Source of the DNA: Phymatolithon calcareum
Lineage: Eukaryota; Rhodophyta; Florideophyceae; Hapalidiales
Reading direction: 5' to 3'
Length of the DNA stretch: 64,000 nt
NCBI GenBank assembly: GCA_977006965.1
Contig: OZ345354.1
Location: 1,922,001 to 1,986,000, forward strand
The notes below the pieces were generated by a model. It did no database searches and had not been told where the DNA came from. It saw nothing but the letters and a program-made list of their open reading frames with translations. Below are positions 10,190-20,505 of the stretch, in pieces. Numbering within the stretch: the first letter of the stretch is position 1; every line of letters begins with the position of its first letter. The position numbers and the translations under genes are program-made.

Positions 10190-10682
10190 CTCTATCACGT
10201 ACGCCGCGGTGGTTTACGGACTCTTGTCGCCGAGCAAGTGGTCTTGCTTAGGGTGCGACTGGCAGTGAAGAGGAACAAGAGTAGTCTACTGTGTTATGTA
10301 CGGAGAGAAAGGGCACAATAATTTTCTTTTATCGGAAATGCGCAGCAAATCTAATCTGACATTCTCAATCTTTTTCTCCTGGGTTCTGTCGCTTCAAAGG
10401 CCGGTTTGTACATGCGTTCTCAGCCCTTCTGATCACATAGGATGTCACTGCCCCTTGCGGCAACCACAATGGGGACTATTTGTTGAAACAGTCCTTAACT
10501 GTTTTACCACTGTGCTTTGCGTTAACGTGTTTTGTCCGTTTCTCCTGTGATGACCTGGTCCTGTCGCTGTTACCAACGTCGATCCACTTGTGGCATTCTT
10601 TGCAAAACTCCTCCGCCATCGCGATAGGTTGTAAGGAGTGATTATTTGATGTGAAGATCTGCGAAGAGTTGTGAAGTATGTT
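10190..10682. other. Intergenic region, nothing recognised
   Basis: This holds the 3' end of the kinase-fold gene and unassigned sequence up to the first CCATAACTTTAGTT repeat. The short open frame at 10296-10550 has no motif. Confidence 0.45.
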
Positions 10683-11535
10683 CCATAACTTTAGTTATGG
10701 TATTATACATTTCCATAACTTTAGTTCCATAACTTTAGTTCCATAACTTTAGTTATGGTATTAGCGGAGATGTTGAGTTATGACACCCATGTTTCTAAGA
10801 ATTTAATTGGACGATATTATCGAAATGATTGGACTACATTCATCGGGTGCTATCATTTCATTCATTTAATTGGACGAGATAGTCGAAATGATTGGACCAC
10901 ATTCATTGGGTTCTGTGATTTCATTGGACGAGATAATCGAAACGATTGGACCACATTCATCGCGTTCTGTGATTTCATTGGACCTCTCAGAGATTAAAAT
11001 TTGCAGATTTTGCAATTTAAAAAAATTGACAATTTTACGTGTTCGCCAATATTTTGGCTATTGAAAAGTTGGACGTTTCAGAAATTTTGAAGATTCCCGC
11101 CTTCTTTGAGACTTTCGAAGAGGCGTTTTGAAGCGCCTCCCTTACTTAAATTCTCTCAAATCCTCCAGATTTCGCATATTGAAATCATTTTCCACTTCAC
11201 GAGCACCAGTAGCTCCCCGTTTCCTGTATCCCTTGGACACGATTGCTTCATTGGACGAAATCGTCGAAATGATTGGACCACATTTATCTCGTTCTGAGAT
11301 TTCATTGGACCACTCAGAGATTAAAATTTGTAGAATTTACAACTTAAAATAATTGATAATTTTTTGTGCTCGCCAATATTTTGGCCACTGAAAAGTTGGA
11401 CGTTTCAGAAATTCTGCACACTGCCGCCTTCTTTCAGACTTTCAAAGAGGCGTTTTGACCCGCCTCCCTAACTTACATTGTAAGATAATTTGCAGATTTT
11501 GCATATTGAATTGATTTGCAACTCCACGAGCACCA
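10683..11535. repeat. Dispersed repeat DR-A, copy 1
   Basis: The repeat opens with four copies of CCATAACTTTAGTT (10683, 10713, 10727, 10741), a sequence that pairs with itself as CCATAACT-TT-AGTTATGG. Then come three tandem units of about 55-60 bp built on ATTGGACGAGAT..TCGAAATGATTGGACCACATTCATCG (from about 10807, 10868 and 10923) and a fourth diverged unit near 11250. Nearly the same 760 bp recurs at 40,730-41,490 with only a few differences. Shorter, more diverged versions begin at 51,837 and 57,953. No coding capacity is evident; this looks like a non-autonomous element. Confidence 0.85.
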
Positions 11536-12700
11536 CGAGCTTGCCAATAGTTACAAAGGTATCATTTAAGAGGGAGGTTTCAACGTTTTTGAGGTGTGTT
11601 CAGATGTACTGTGAGCCTGGCAGGCTTCGACAAGTGTGTTGCAGGGGTTCTGTGAACGTGTATGAGACTTGTAAGGAGGCTTTTTAAACTGCTTCGCTGA
11701 CTAATATTCTCAAAAAACTTGCAGATTTCCATTTTCCGCTCTATGATCACCGCCAGCTAGCCCAATAGTCGCATCACTGACCTGCAGGACGGTTTCACCA
11801 CGTGTGAGATGTGTTCAGAAGTATTGTGGACGTGATAGGTTTCAAGATGTGTGATGTGTTTGTCTGGACTACGAATCAACAGTTTTCCTGTGCCATAGAG
11901 TTTTTGATTACACGAACTGACAGTCTCTGTGAATTCTACTGTAGTTAACGTCAAATTTGAAGAAATTCTTCCTTTAATTGAGGGATTGGTAAAATCGTGC
12001 CACACATTTGTAAATAACTTTAGTTTTTTCAACGTAACTATTCCAGAAATAATGCTGAGCTGTCCACTTAGAACACCATTGATATTTTCATTGTTTAAGT
12101 TAGTGCAATGGACGACAGGGGATAAAATGTACTTGCATGGTTATCTAAACTCACTACCATAGATAAGGATTAAATATTCAGATAGATAATGCCACAACAG
12201 ATGAAACGGAGTTAAAAATGTTCTCTCTTCCAAATCTTGACCTCATTCCCACGGGAAACGCACATATTTCGAGACAACGTGTTTATTTGATATTCAGAGA
12301 TTTAGAATGCGATGTACAATTTCTTGAAAGTTTCATAATTTATTCAATTTGGTCTATTTTCTATTCGAAACATCTCGTATCCCCTTCGAAGAAGCAGTTC
12401 CTGTCTCTCGCATATATTGTGACGGTTTATGCACATGTTATTCATACGATCGATGGTGCGATATGGTGGCAAGTGTACTGTAACGGCTATTGACAGCAAT
12501 AAATTATCATAAACGATTCATAAAGAACATACTTTTCGCACTGCTAATGTTAAAATATCCCATGTTAGCGGCACGTGGATTAAACTGACTCTCCTCACTT
12601 GCAATCAATACTAATCAATACTACATCTTAACTCCACGCCAGAAAATTCGAGTACCCTTGATTCGTATTTGTAAACGTGGAAAACGGTACGTAAAAATTT
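11536..12700. other. AT-rich flank between DR-A and the Helitron coding region
   Basis: No recognisable gene. A short echo of the DR-A tail occurs near 11,690-11,765 (GCAGATTTCCATTTTCCGC then ACCGCCAGCTAGCC). The Helitron 3' terminus must lie in or beyond this stretch, but I could not identify a CTRR end with a preceding hairpin. Confidence 0.4.
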
Positions 12701-15700
12701 CTAATTATTAAAATCCCATGAGGGCAATGAGAAAATATCAAAATCGGACGGAGGGATTAGACACTGAAAGTGATTACCGTCTGAGAAAAGTATTGGAATT
12801 TGAAATGGTACTGCTGAGTTCTCAAGCGTAATATCTGGATATGGACTGTAGACTGAAGTCGGGGACAAAGGACCAATAGTTGAATTTAGATCTAAGGTAG
12901 ATTGATGTGTTTTTGTTGAAGAAGGACTATAAGATATAATGTTTTGATTTAATACAAGCGAAAGCAAGTTCATTTCGTCACCAATGTCAGCAGCCCACAA
13001 GCAAATATTAGGGGTTCCAATCTTTAGAAACGAGGACAACATTTCTAATGAGTTACTGTATCCTATTGCAGTAGAAAATTGCTGTAGAGCAACACCTTGT
13101 CGAGAAGTTAATAGGTTCATATTTCGTAGAAAGCTATGTTTCGTATGTTCATCGGATTTTGACACTTCGGAAAGAAGGGAAGATATTTTTCTTCTACAAT
13201 CTTGTGGATTCAAATATAAAGCGTTTCCTAAACTTAAAGTGCAGTAGTAAATGGAGAGAACTGTTGCATATATCCAGCAATTCCCATCACCTGGAACATC
13301 AACAGGTTTCCATAGTGTTGGGTGTCTAGAAACACTATCGGCTAAGAGTGAGGTTATTGGAAGAGCAGGAGCTCTGAAATTACAACTTACAAGGAATCTG
13401 TGGACAGACTTTATTCTCATAACTGTTCCAGAGTGAAAATGAGGTACGAGCAATTCGAAACATGAGCTTCCGAAATAAGAAGTATTATGTGAGGGGATTT
13501 TAACCGATTGATGAATCACATTGTTTCCGGTTTTTTCGTTATTTTTAGGTGGATAAAGGTCAATTATTGTTTCTTCCGGGTCGTTCTCTTCTACTCTTTT
13601 CAGGTTCTGAGTCTCATTATTGACTTCATCCGGAAATATAGTTCCATTCATGAAATTCTCCAGTGTTCTTGTGCAGAGCCCGTCAAGTCTTTCTTCTTCA
13701 TCAAGAACTTCTTGAGAGGGCCTGAAATATTTAAAGTCTTCCTCTGTAAGTTTTTTGCAGAGAAAAAGACCTTCTAATGTTTTAACGCGAGAAGCCAATA
13801 CATAGAGCGATGTTGGTTGTCTACCAGGTTCATTAACACTGTACGACAAAATTGCATCACATGTTGTTCCTTGAAGTTTATGAGTAGTCGCTGCAAATGA
13901 TGGAGATATTGGAATCTGTGTCACTTTTATACTGAAATTTCTGTTACGTAGACACGACACGCGCACAGTAACTGAATATGGCAGTACTGGAATAGTGTTA
14001 CTAGGGTAGATTTCGGGTATATTTGAAAAGCGTGTCTTTAATTTTGCTTGCTCCACGGACACAAATACAATTTCCGGAATTGTGGATGAAATCTTCATTG
14101 GAGCACCCTTCACTAAAATTGTGCGAAAAACGACATTTTCTGGAAACTGACACCCGAGTACAGTTCCGGTTGACCCATTTGCAAGTCCAAGTTTTGGGCT
14201 AATATTTTGAGTTATAAAAACGCGCATACCTGGAAAAATGGGAAGCAATGGAGATAATCTTTGCAATTTATTATCTCCAAGTTTAAGAAGATCTTCCAGT
14301 TGCTCCATGGTTGGTTTTGCACCTCTCTTTGTTGCACTAAATTGGGCCGGACATACAATAGGTATTTCAACTTCAGAACTATTTTGAGATATCTCAGAGG
14401 TACTGAGCCAATTTATAGAGTGTCTGCTACGATTTGCCTGGACAGCAATGGGAAATGATAGATTTTTATCTTTTCTATTCTTAAATTGCTTCTGTACTTC
14501 AGAAGTAGGGCACAATGGATCCAAAAATCTGGTGTTCAGGACCTCAAAATCTTGAACTGTTTGATCACCAGTTCGCAGTCGTTTTAGGATACTTCCATAA
14601 GACGGATCAGATCGGTGTCTCATATTCTCTTTAAGCTTGACAACAGTCTTGAATGATTGCCAAATGTGGTAGCCTGTGATGTTATTCACATTTGCGTTTG
14701 ATTTTCTGGAGTTGCTTCCGCTTACACTTGATTCTGTTCCAGCCTTAGTTGCGCTATCCAATAGGAAAGTGCTTGCCTCTACGAATGCAGGAGGTGAAAA
14801 TACATACTTTTCGAAGCAAGGAGGAAGCTGTGCAAAATCACCTGCGGTTACTATGTGAATTCTGGCATCGCAACCTTTCTCAGTTCCCAAGAACGCTTTG
14901 ATTTTCTTCATTGCCTTTGAAAATAGAGTCTGTCCTGTCATACTAATCTCGTCCCAAATAACCATGTAGACTCTTGACCATTCTTCTAATTGTTTCATTG
15001 TTGGTTTCTTATTATGTAATATTTGTAGCTTAGAATGAACTGTTTCTCCATCAACTAATACAGCAGCAATACCAGTTGGAGCAACTGTGACAACAGCGTC
15101 AGGATATCCCCACCCATTTGCAAGAAATCGAATTGCTTCAACTATCCTCGACTTTCCAGTCCCTCCTTCACCAGATAAATGCATTCTAAGAGGTTTACCA
15201 GGGGAATATCGCAGCAATGATCGTTTGAATGAGTCTAATAGATAGGAACCGGCTATTCGAAAAGCAATGGTCTGTCTTTCATTGAGCGTAAATCTATTTG
15301 CTACTTGATCAATGGATGGGTTAATAGTTTCTGCCAATTTTACAGAACAGTTATCATCGATATACCGATTTTCAGACTCACGTTTGGATTTAATCGCATC
15401 TTCAAGCAACCTAACTACTGTTTCTTCCTTCGAGTTTTTCGCAGATACTTTCAGTTCCATGTTTTTGGAATTTAATGCTTTATCGTCTTGGCATATCATG
15501 CTATCATACGACGCTGCAATATCTTTTGATAAAAAACGGGTTTTAGAGATGCCATTGAGTTTCTCTTCTCTAAAAGGCCAGTACGATATGCCTTTTTCAT
15601 TTTCTTCTGTACTAATATGTTTGTGCACATGGCGCCTGACAAACGATCTCATTTCTCTGAGAGAGCAAACGTCTCTTTTTCTTGTACTATTGGTTATTCT

Positions 15701-17197
15701 TCCGTTGATATTTATTTCATCAATTAGGCTCCCCAGAATACGCTCAACTATTCCAGGGTGCAATTGAAAAGTGAATTGCTGTACATCAAATGGAGTACAC
15801 TCTTCTTCATCATCACCACTAGTTTCCTCTAGATCATCAATATCATCATCTTCTACAGAAGAAGGATCAGAATCTAATTCGAATGGATTTTCGTGTTGCA
15901 GTGCCCAATTTTCACGTTGCTCTGCCCTCATCTCCTGCGCTCTTCGTTTCCCAATATAGTAGTGTTGCATGTTTGAGAGTATGCGTTCAGCTTGAGAGTT
16001 CTTGTACTGTACGCTATTTTTAAAATTTTGAAATGCCTCTTTGAATGATTTGAACTGCTGTAGTATATTTACTTTGCTTCTGTATGGTTTAAAAAGAAGT
16101 AATGCAATTTTAGCATACTTTTCCATTTCCTCATCACTGATCTCATACAAATCAGGTATTCGAGGACCAATGATATCCGAGATTACTTTTACTTTACGTC
16201 GCTTAACCACTCTTGTAGCATAAAAGGGATGGTTTGGGTGAAGACGCATGCAGTCTAGATTTGAATCAATTTCTTTGGGAATATCCTTTGATATAAGATA
16301 GCCTTCTGTATAATCGTAAAGACATGTTTTGTCCAACTCTAATGGGCGCAAAGTGTAATTCGATGTTACATTGAATGCAATGTAAGAATTTCCGTAAGGG
16401 ATGATTCCAATATCGCTTTCAATTTCATCTAAATCGTACAAGTGCCTGCCCAAGTGCAAACTTTGAAAGTCATGAGAGCAAACAAATGTAGTACCATGTA
16501 ATAAATAGTGTACAGCAGTTACAGCGCCAACTTCAACGAGGTCCGATCGAGCATATGCCATCGAAGCGATGCGTCCGTATACAGTTCGGGCCGCAGAAAT
16601 ATCTTTTTTTAAAGTAGTTTCCTTTCCCAATCGTTTCGTGTACGATGCAATAGTGATTGCAGCGATATTATCTATTGTCATTTGTTCTTTTACAACATAC
16701 TTGATGGTGTAATAGATTTCGTGCGCACAGCACAGAAGGAATCGAACATCGTGATTTGATCGTATGACATGGAGCAAAACAGAATTGAAAGAGTTAATGT
16801 ATTCACTTCCTACAATTCTCTTTCCAGTAATGCTACCAAATTCATCAATTTGAGTCAGATGATTAGCTAATCTAGGAAAATTATACCTACAAAACCCTTC
16901 TTTGCAGTTCGAGCTTTTCTTGAAACAGCTTTTCGCGTGTTTCCACCTATGATTCTGGTTCAGAAGTAATAGCTCTATCATGAAGATTGCGTGCACGAGC
17001 AAGTCTTCACGAGAAGAATTTTTATCTGGAATAGAGGATATTCTTGGGACAGCTGACCTAATCGCAACTTTGTTATCTTCTTCTTTGTCATATTGTTCTA
17101 CACTGCCAACCGTGGAAAGCGAAAAAGCATCAGAACATTTATTTCCCAGAGTATGTGAAGCGCATTGCTCAAATAACTGCATTTTCATTCGCCTCAA
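12701..17197 (-). CDS. Helitron protein, 3' part: Y2 motif, Pif1-like helicase, OTU domain
   Basis: This frame is 1498 residues from the first ATG, but it stays open upstream to about 17,388, where it encodes ECPNC and CKTC zinc ligands that belong with the Rep domain. Residues 85-110 hold more C/H ligands (KSCFKKSSNCKEGFCRYNFPR). The Rep two-tyrosine motif is YTIKYVVK with Y163 and Y167. The helicase has a Walker A motif SGEGGTGKS (675-683), Walker B VIWDEISM, GDFAQLPP, NGSTGTV and a C-terminal ATTHKLQGTT. The OTU domain has GDGNC with putative nucleophile C1307 and a late H1476 in DGNHFQCLIP. The protein should nick and unwind DNA during rolling-circle transposition. It lacks the HUH motif, which is in the neighbouring frame, so it cannot act alone. 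Confidence 0.88.
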   Translation of the reverse strand: MRRMKMQLFEQCASHTLGNKCSDAFSLSTVGSVEQYDKEEDNKVAIRSAVPRISSIPDKNSSREDLLVHAIFMIELLLLNQNHRWKHAKSCFKKSSNCKEGFCRYNFPRLANHLTQIDEFGSITGKRIVGSEYINSFNSVLLHVIRSNHDVRFLLCCAHEIYYTIKYVVKEQMTIDNIAAITIASYTKRLGKETTLKKDISAARTVYGRIASMAYARSDLVEVGAVTAVHYLLHGTTFVCSHDFQSLHLGRHLYDLDEIESDIGIIPYGNSYIAFNVTSNYTLRPLELDKTCLYDYTEGYLISKDIPKEIDSNLDCMRLHPNHPFYATRVVKRRKVKVISDIIGPRIPDLYEISDEEMEKYAKIALLLFKPYRSKVNILQQFKSFKEAFQNFKNSVQYKNSQAERILSNMQHYYIGKRRAQEMRAEQRENWALQHENPFELDSDPSSVEDDDIDDLEETSGDDEEECTPFDVQQFTFQLHPGIVERILGSLIDEININGRITNSTRKRDVCSLREMRSFVRRHVHKHISTEENEKGISYWPFREEKLNGISKTRFLSKDIAASYDSMICQDDKALNSKNMELKVSAKNSKEETVVRLLEDAIKSKRESENRYIDDNCSVKLAETINPSIDQVANRFTLNERQTIAFRIAGSYLLDSFKRSLLRYSPGKPLRMHLSGEGGTGKSRIVEAIRFLANGWGYPDAVVTVAPTGIAAVLVDGETVHSKLQILHNKKPTMKQLEEWSRVYMVIWDEISMTGQTLFSKAMKKIKAFLGTEKGCDARIHIVTAGDFAQLPPCFEKYVFSPPAFVEASTFLLDSATKAGTESSVSGSNSRKSNANVNNITGYHIWQSFKTVVKLKENMRHRSDPSYGSILKRLRTGDQTVQDFEVLNTRFLDPLCPTSEVQKQFKNRKDKNLSFPIAVQANRSRHSINWLSTSEISQNSSEVEIPIVCPAQFSATKRGAKPTMEQLEDLLKLGDNKLQRLSPLLPIFPGMRVFITQNISPKLGLANGSTGTVLGCQFPENVVFRTILVKGAPMKISSTIPEIVFVSVEQAKLKTRFSNIPEIYPSNTIPVLPYSVTVRVSCLRNRNFSIKVTQIPISPSFAATTHKLQGTTCDAILSYSVNEPGRQPTSLYVLASRVKTLEGLFLCKKLTEEDFKYFRPSQEVLDEEERLDGLCTRTLENFMNGTIFPDEVNNETQNLKRVEENDPEETIIDLYPPKNNEKTGNNVIHQSVKIPSHNTSYFGSSCFELLVPHFHSGTVMRIKSVHRFLVSCNFRAPALPITSLLADSVSRHPTLWKPVDVPGDGNCWIYATVLSIYYCTLSLGNALYLNPQDCRRKISSLLSEVSKSDEHTKHSFLRNMNLLTSRQGVALQQFSTAIGYSNSLEMLSSFLKIGTPNICLWAADIGDEMNLLSLVLNQNIISYSPSSTKTHQSTLDLNSTIGPLSPTSVYSPYPDITLENSAVPFQIPILFSDGNHFQCLIPPSDFDIFSLPSWDFNN

Positions 17198-17384
17198 GTT
17201 ATGACGAATAACTACATCTCCTCCGAAACTGTTTTGACATGTTTTACACTTTGAGGTGTCTGGAGGTGTGTCAAATTTCAGATTTCGAGAATACGCTATC
17301 TTAGAAATCTTAGTGGGCTCGATAGTGCCTTTCGAGCAACAATTAGGACATTCAAGCTCGCTTTCAGAATTAATTGCACTAGAT

Positions 17385-19979
17385 TCAATTACAGTCTATA
17401 TATGAATTCATTCGATCTCGGAAATCTTTATTTGTCTTGAGCAATAACATAATCTCATCAGCATCATTAGGAAATCCAGCTAAGAATACAATGAGATGAA
17501 CATGTAACGTTCCCTTCCCTTGATTTTCTATTCCTCCCATGAAGGCTTTCGGTACACCGAAAAGACCACCTTGTTTCCGGGGAAGTTTCGTTTTCATATC
17601 AAAGCCAATCATAGGTCCAATCAGCATTTCTAAAATATTTGTGAAGAACAAATCACACGAGACTGGGTCTCTTCCTGCTATTTCTATCCGAGAAGCATTA
17701 CAAGGAATGTCGTTCTCAGTTATGCTTATTAGATTATCTCTTTTTATGTCACCTGCAAAGAATGCTACAGTCACGTTTCCATTTTCATTCGGAGTAACAG
17801 TAATGAACATTGCAGCACTGTGATATTTAGCGGCCATACTCCATGCTTTACGCTGGTATATTTTTCGTTCTTCGTTTGAAGCAAACGTTTTCCCTAGTAC
17901 AGCATTTACACGTCTGAGCAATCGTTTCCCCCCGTGATTCATCGTCTTTTCAGTGAAATTGTGGCCGTTTTTTAGGATCTCTCTCTTTCTAGTTTCCTGT
18001 TCTAGCTGTCCTGCAAGATCAGAAGCACTCACTTCATTTAGTATCTCGATTTCTTTTGGATTAAGTCTGCACGTTAGTGAAATGTGAGACATTGCTCGCT
18101 TTCTGGACACAATGTCGAATGCGATTAGTGGAAAAGTTTCGTCTTGCGAAAACCGTCTACTAGATAGTTTCAAGTAATGTTTAACACACTCTTCTAGACT
18201 AACACTGACATTTCTCGATACGTCCGGATGTCCATATCCGAAGGGAAATAAATGAGGGAAAAGCCGACCAAAGAAATTTGGAGAGTTGGCAGGTAGGAGC
18301 TTTCCAGCTTGTTGCACATCTATAACTTGTGCAGTGGCCATTTTAAGCGTTGTGATAGGCTCTGTAGCTTCTTCATTTGTGAAAAGGGATGCATCTTGTC
18401 GTATGATAGTTTCTTCATCTGGATTCTGAGCACTGTCCAGAACTGTCGGCCTACGGATATTACTCTGATTTTCGGATATTTCTTCTGCGGACATTTGATC
18501 GTCTATGTAATACACAGTGTTTACGTTATCAAGCTCAGATTGTGCACTTGAAGATATGTTCTGTAGTCGGCATATTTCTGTTCCGTTTCTTTCCAGACAC
18601 TTGTACAGGGCATTGTTTTCCATATAGAAGTCAAGAAGATCATTTATCTTTCCCTTTCGTGCGATATATCGTCTCATTGTAGCTCTCTTTTGTGCATCTG
18701 TCATTGGGTTAGTAAAAATAAGTAATAATTTATCTTCCTCTTTAATGAGCTCGTTGATGCCTTCTTTTATGACATCTGGCTGAGAGGAAAATACAATGAA
18801 GTGACTTTTAATGAACCTATGCTTTCCTCCACGTGCTATAACAGTATGACCTTTAATGTTAGTGAGAGATGTAAGTCTTTTCTCCGTCACTGTTGCATCA
18901 ATGATTGATTTTGGAAGTAGGCCGATAGTGAACCCATTTGCCACCGAGAATTTCGGTGGATTATTATTTTCGTATTGGGAACCGCGCTTTAAAGAGTTGT
19001 AGCATTTATTGCAAACTCTAATTCTGAAGATGTTTTCGATACATTTATCTTCTTCAACGCCCTGTTTCGATAAGAGTGCATTTTTAAGCTCAGGAATATA
19101 TGCAGAAATATCGTAAAAGCGTTTCAACCGTTCTGGTAGATCTACTGATGGAGCAAGGCGATTCAAACATCTAGAATAGAAGTCTTTGCTAGGTTCTCGA
19201 AGAGGACAGAGATTCTCTCTTGTCCATGAATCGCATACGGCACATACTTTTTGTTCCATAAAAGGACCTGTAAGCATTTTTCGGCATTCTTCATGAATAG
19301 CTCGTTTTGTCTCTTCTGAAACTGCTGAAAACGATTGATTTTCAGTCATTTTTGCTAATTCTTCCTCTGAAAGGAGCTCATGTCCTACAGAATCTGTAGA
19401 AGAAGGCACGTTTTCCTTCACTGTCGCAAACGGAAGTATCGGAACAGATTTATCATCTCTAAAGCTTGGAAGTGCAGTGGGCTCGGTTCTGGGAGCTAAT
19501 TTAATTGATGAATAGCATTCATCATGAAACACTGGTTTTGTCCCCTCTGAAATTTCTGAAAACCGTTTATTTTTATTCATTTTTAATTCCTGTGGACGAA
19601 AATCAAAAAGTGCAGAATCTGTAGAAAAGTACACGTTCTTTTGGAGTGTATCGAGTGGAAGGATTGGAATACATTTCGGTTCTCTCATGGGCAGAACTGC
19701 GTTATGCATGATTTGCGGAGCTAATTTAATAGTAGAATACTTTCTTTTATGCAAAACGGAATTATTAACATTTGGAGCTAATTTAACTGGAGAATAAACT
19801 TCTTCCTGAAATGAGGTAGACTTGATTTTGGCAGCTATTTTGATTAGGTAGTTTTCTTTGTAATCATATTGGATGATATCATCAGACATCTTAATATGTG
19901 GAAGAATTGGAGTAGACTTTTTAACTTTTTTGGGACGGTTTGAAAGGATTTTCCTATCGTGTTTCCTCTTCCTTCCCAT
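17385..19979 (-). CDS. Helitron protein, 5' part: Rep N-terminus with HUH motif
   Basis: The ATG at 19,979 (MGRKRKHDRK) is the sensible start. The open frame continues upstream only because the (AAAAC)n array has no stop codons. The 864-residue product starts with a basic nuclear-localisation-like stretch, then three diverged repeats around IKLAP/VKLAP (about 65, 84 and 159), each linked to a PILP..T motif. A zinc-ligand region follows (CAVCDSW at 246, then VCNKCYNSL, the DUF6570-like pattern). After that come LFPHLFPFGYGHPD and FPLIAFDIVSRKRAM, typical Helitron Rep sequence, then MFITVTPNENG and the HUH core GTLHVHLIVF (H826, H828). It ends SYIDCN-stop. One base further along, the other frame carries the rest of Rep, so a single +1 shift separates the halves. 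Confidence 0.85.
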   Translation of the reverse strand: MGRKRKHDRKILSNRPKKVKKSTPILPHIKMSDDIIQYDYKENYLIKIAAKIKSTSFQEEVYSPVKLAPNVNNSVLHKRKYSTIKLAPQIMHNAVLPMREPKCIPILPLDTLQKNVYFSTDSALFDFRPQELKMNKNKRFSEISEGTKPVFHDECYSSIKLAPRTEPTALPSFRDDKSVPILPFATVKENVPSSTDSVGHELLSEEELAKMTENQSFSAVSEETKRAIHEECRKMLTGPFMEQKVCAVCDSWTRENLCPLREPSKDFYSRCLNRLAPSVDLPERLKRFYDISAYIPELKNALLSKQGVEEDKCIENIFRIRVCNKCYNSLKRGSQYENNNPPKFSVANGFTIGLLPKSIIDATVTEKRLTSLTNIKGHTVIARGGKHRFIKSHFIVFSSQPDVIKEGINELIKEEDKLLLIFTNPMTDAQKRATMRRYIARKGKINDLLDFYMENNALYKCLERNGTEICRLQNISSSAQSELDNVNTVYYIDDQMSAEEISENQSNIRRPTVLDSAQNPDEETIIRQDASLFTNEEATEPITTLKMATAQVIDVQQAGKLLPANSPNFFGRLFPHLFPFGYGHPDVSRNVSVSLEECVKHYLKLSSRRFSQDETFPLIAFDIVSRKRAMSHISLTCRLNPKEIEILNEVSASDLAGQLEQETRKREILKNGHNFTEKTMNHGGKRLLRRVNAVLGKTFASNEERKIYQRKAWSMAAKYHSAAMFITVTPNENGNVTVAFFAGDIKRDNLISITENDIPCNASRIEIAGRDPVSCDLFFTNILEMLIGPMIGFDMKTKLPRKQGGLFGVPKAFMGGIENQGKGTLHVHLIVFLAGFPNDADEIMLLLKTNKDFRDRMNSYIDCN

Positions 19980-19990
19980 AATAGCGATAT

Positions 19991-20267
19991 GTTTTGTTTT
20001 GTTTTGTTTTGTTTTGTTTTGTTTTGTTTTGTTTTGTTTTGTTTTGTTTTGTTTTGTTTTGTTTTGTTTTGTTTTGTTTTGTTTTGTTTTGTTTTGTTTT
20101 GTTTTGTTTTGTTTTGTTTTGTTTTGTTTTGTTTTGTTTTGTTTTGTTTTGTTTTGTTTTGTTTTGTTTTGTTTTGTTTTGTTTTGTTTTGTTTTGTTTT
20201 GTTTTGTTTTGTTTTGTTTTGTTTTGTTGTGTTTTGTTGTGTTTTGTTTTGTTTTGTTTTGTTTTGT
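19991..20267. repeat. (GTTTT)n / (AAAAC)n pentanucleotide microsatellite
   Basis: The array is uninterrupted from 19,991 to about 20,226 (roughly 47 units), then continues to 20,267 with two GTTGT variants. It begins only 11 bp upstream of the Helitron start codon on the minus strand, so it occupies the 5' leader or promoter. Because the unit length is 5 and no stop occurs in any frame, it creates long spurious frames on both strands (KTKQN and FCFVL repeats). Confidence 0.97.
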
Positions 20268-20505
20268 AGTGGAGCCGAAACTTCGTGATTTCTGCCTGCG
20301 AAGTGTTGGAGTTGGGCGTTTGTCTCGATTTGAGAAGAATCGAAAAGAAGGAACCGTTTCAATCGTTTCGGATGTTTTCAAATGGCGTATATTCGGAGGC
20401 AGTAGTGGAGCGAGAACGGCACGATTACTGTTCACGAAGTTATGTGGAGTTGGGCGTTGGAGTTGGGCGTTGGAGTTCGTTGTTTGTCTCGATTTCAGAG
20501 GTGTC
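20268..20505. repeat. Two diverged tandem units of about 100-130 bp upstream of the Helitron
   Basis: The first unit begins GTAGTGGAGCCGAAAC and includes GAAGTGTTGGAGTTGGGCG and TTTGTCTCGATTT. The second begins near 20,400 with AGTAGTGGAGCGAGAAC and includes GAAGTTATGTGGAGTTGGGC and TTTGTCTCGATTT. The second unit also has an internal doubling of GTTGGGCGTTGGA. These may be subterminal repeats of the Helitron. Confidence 0.65.

Noticed and set aside
19991-20267. CRISPR-like or minisatellite array
   Set aside because: The unit is 5 bp with no spacers, a plain microsatellite. The other tandem units in the window (DR-A, about 55-60 bp) also lack unique spacers.
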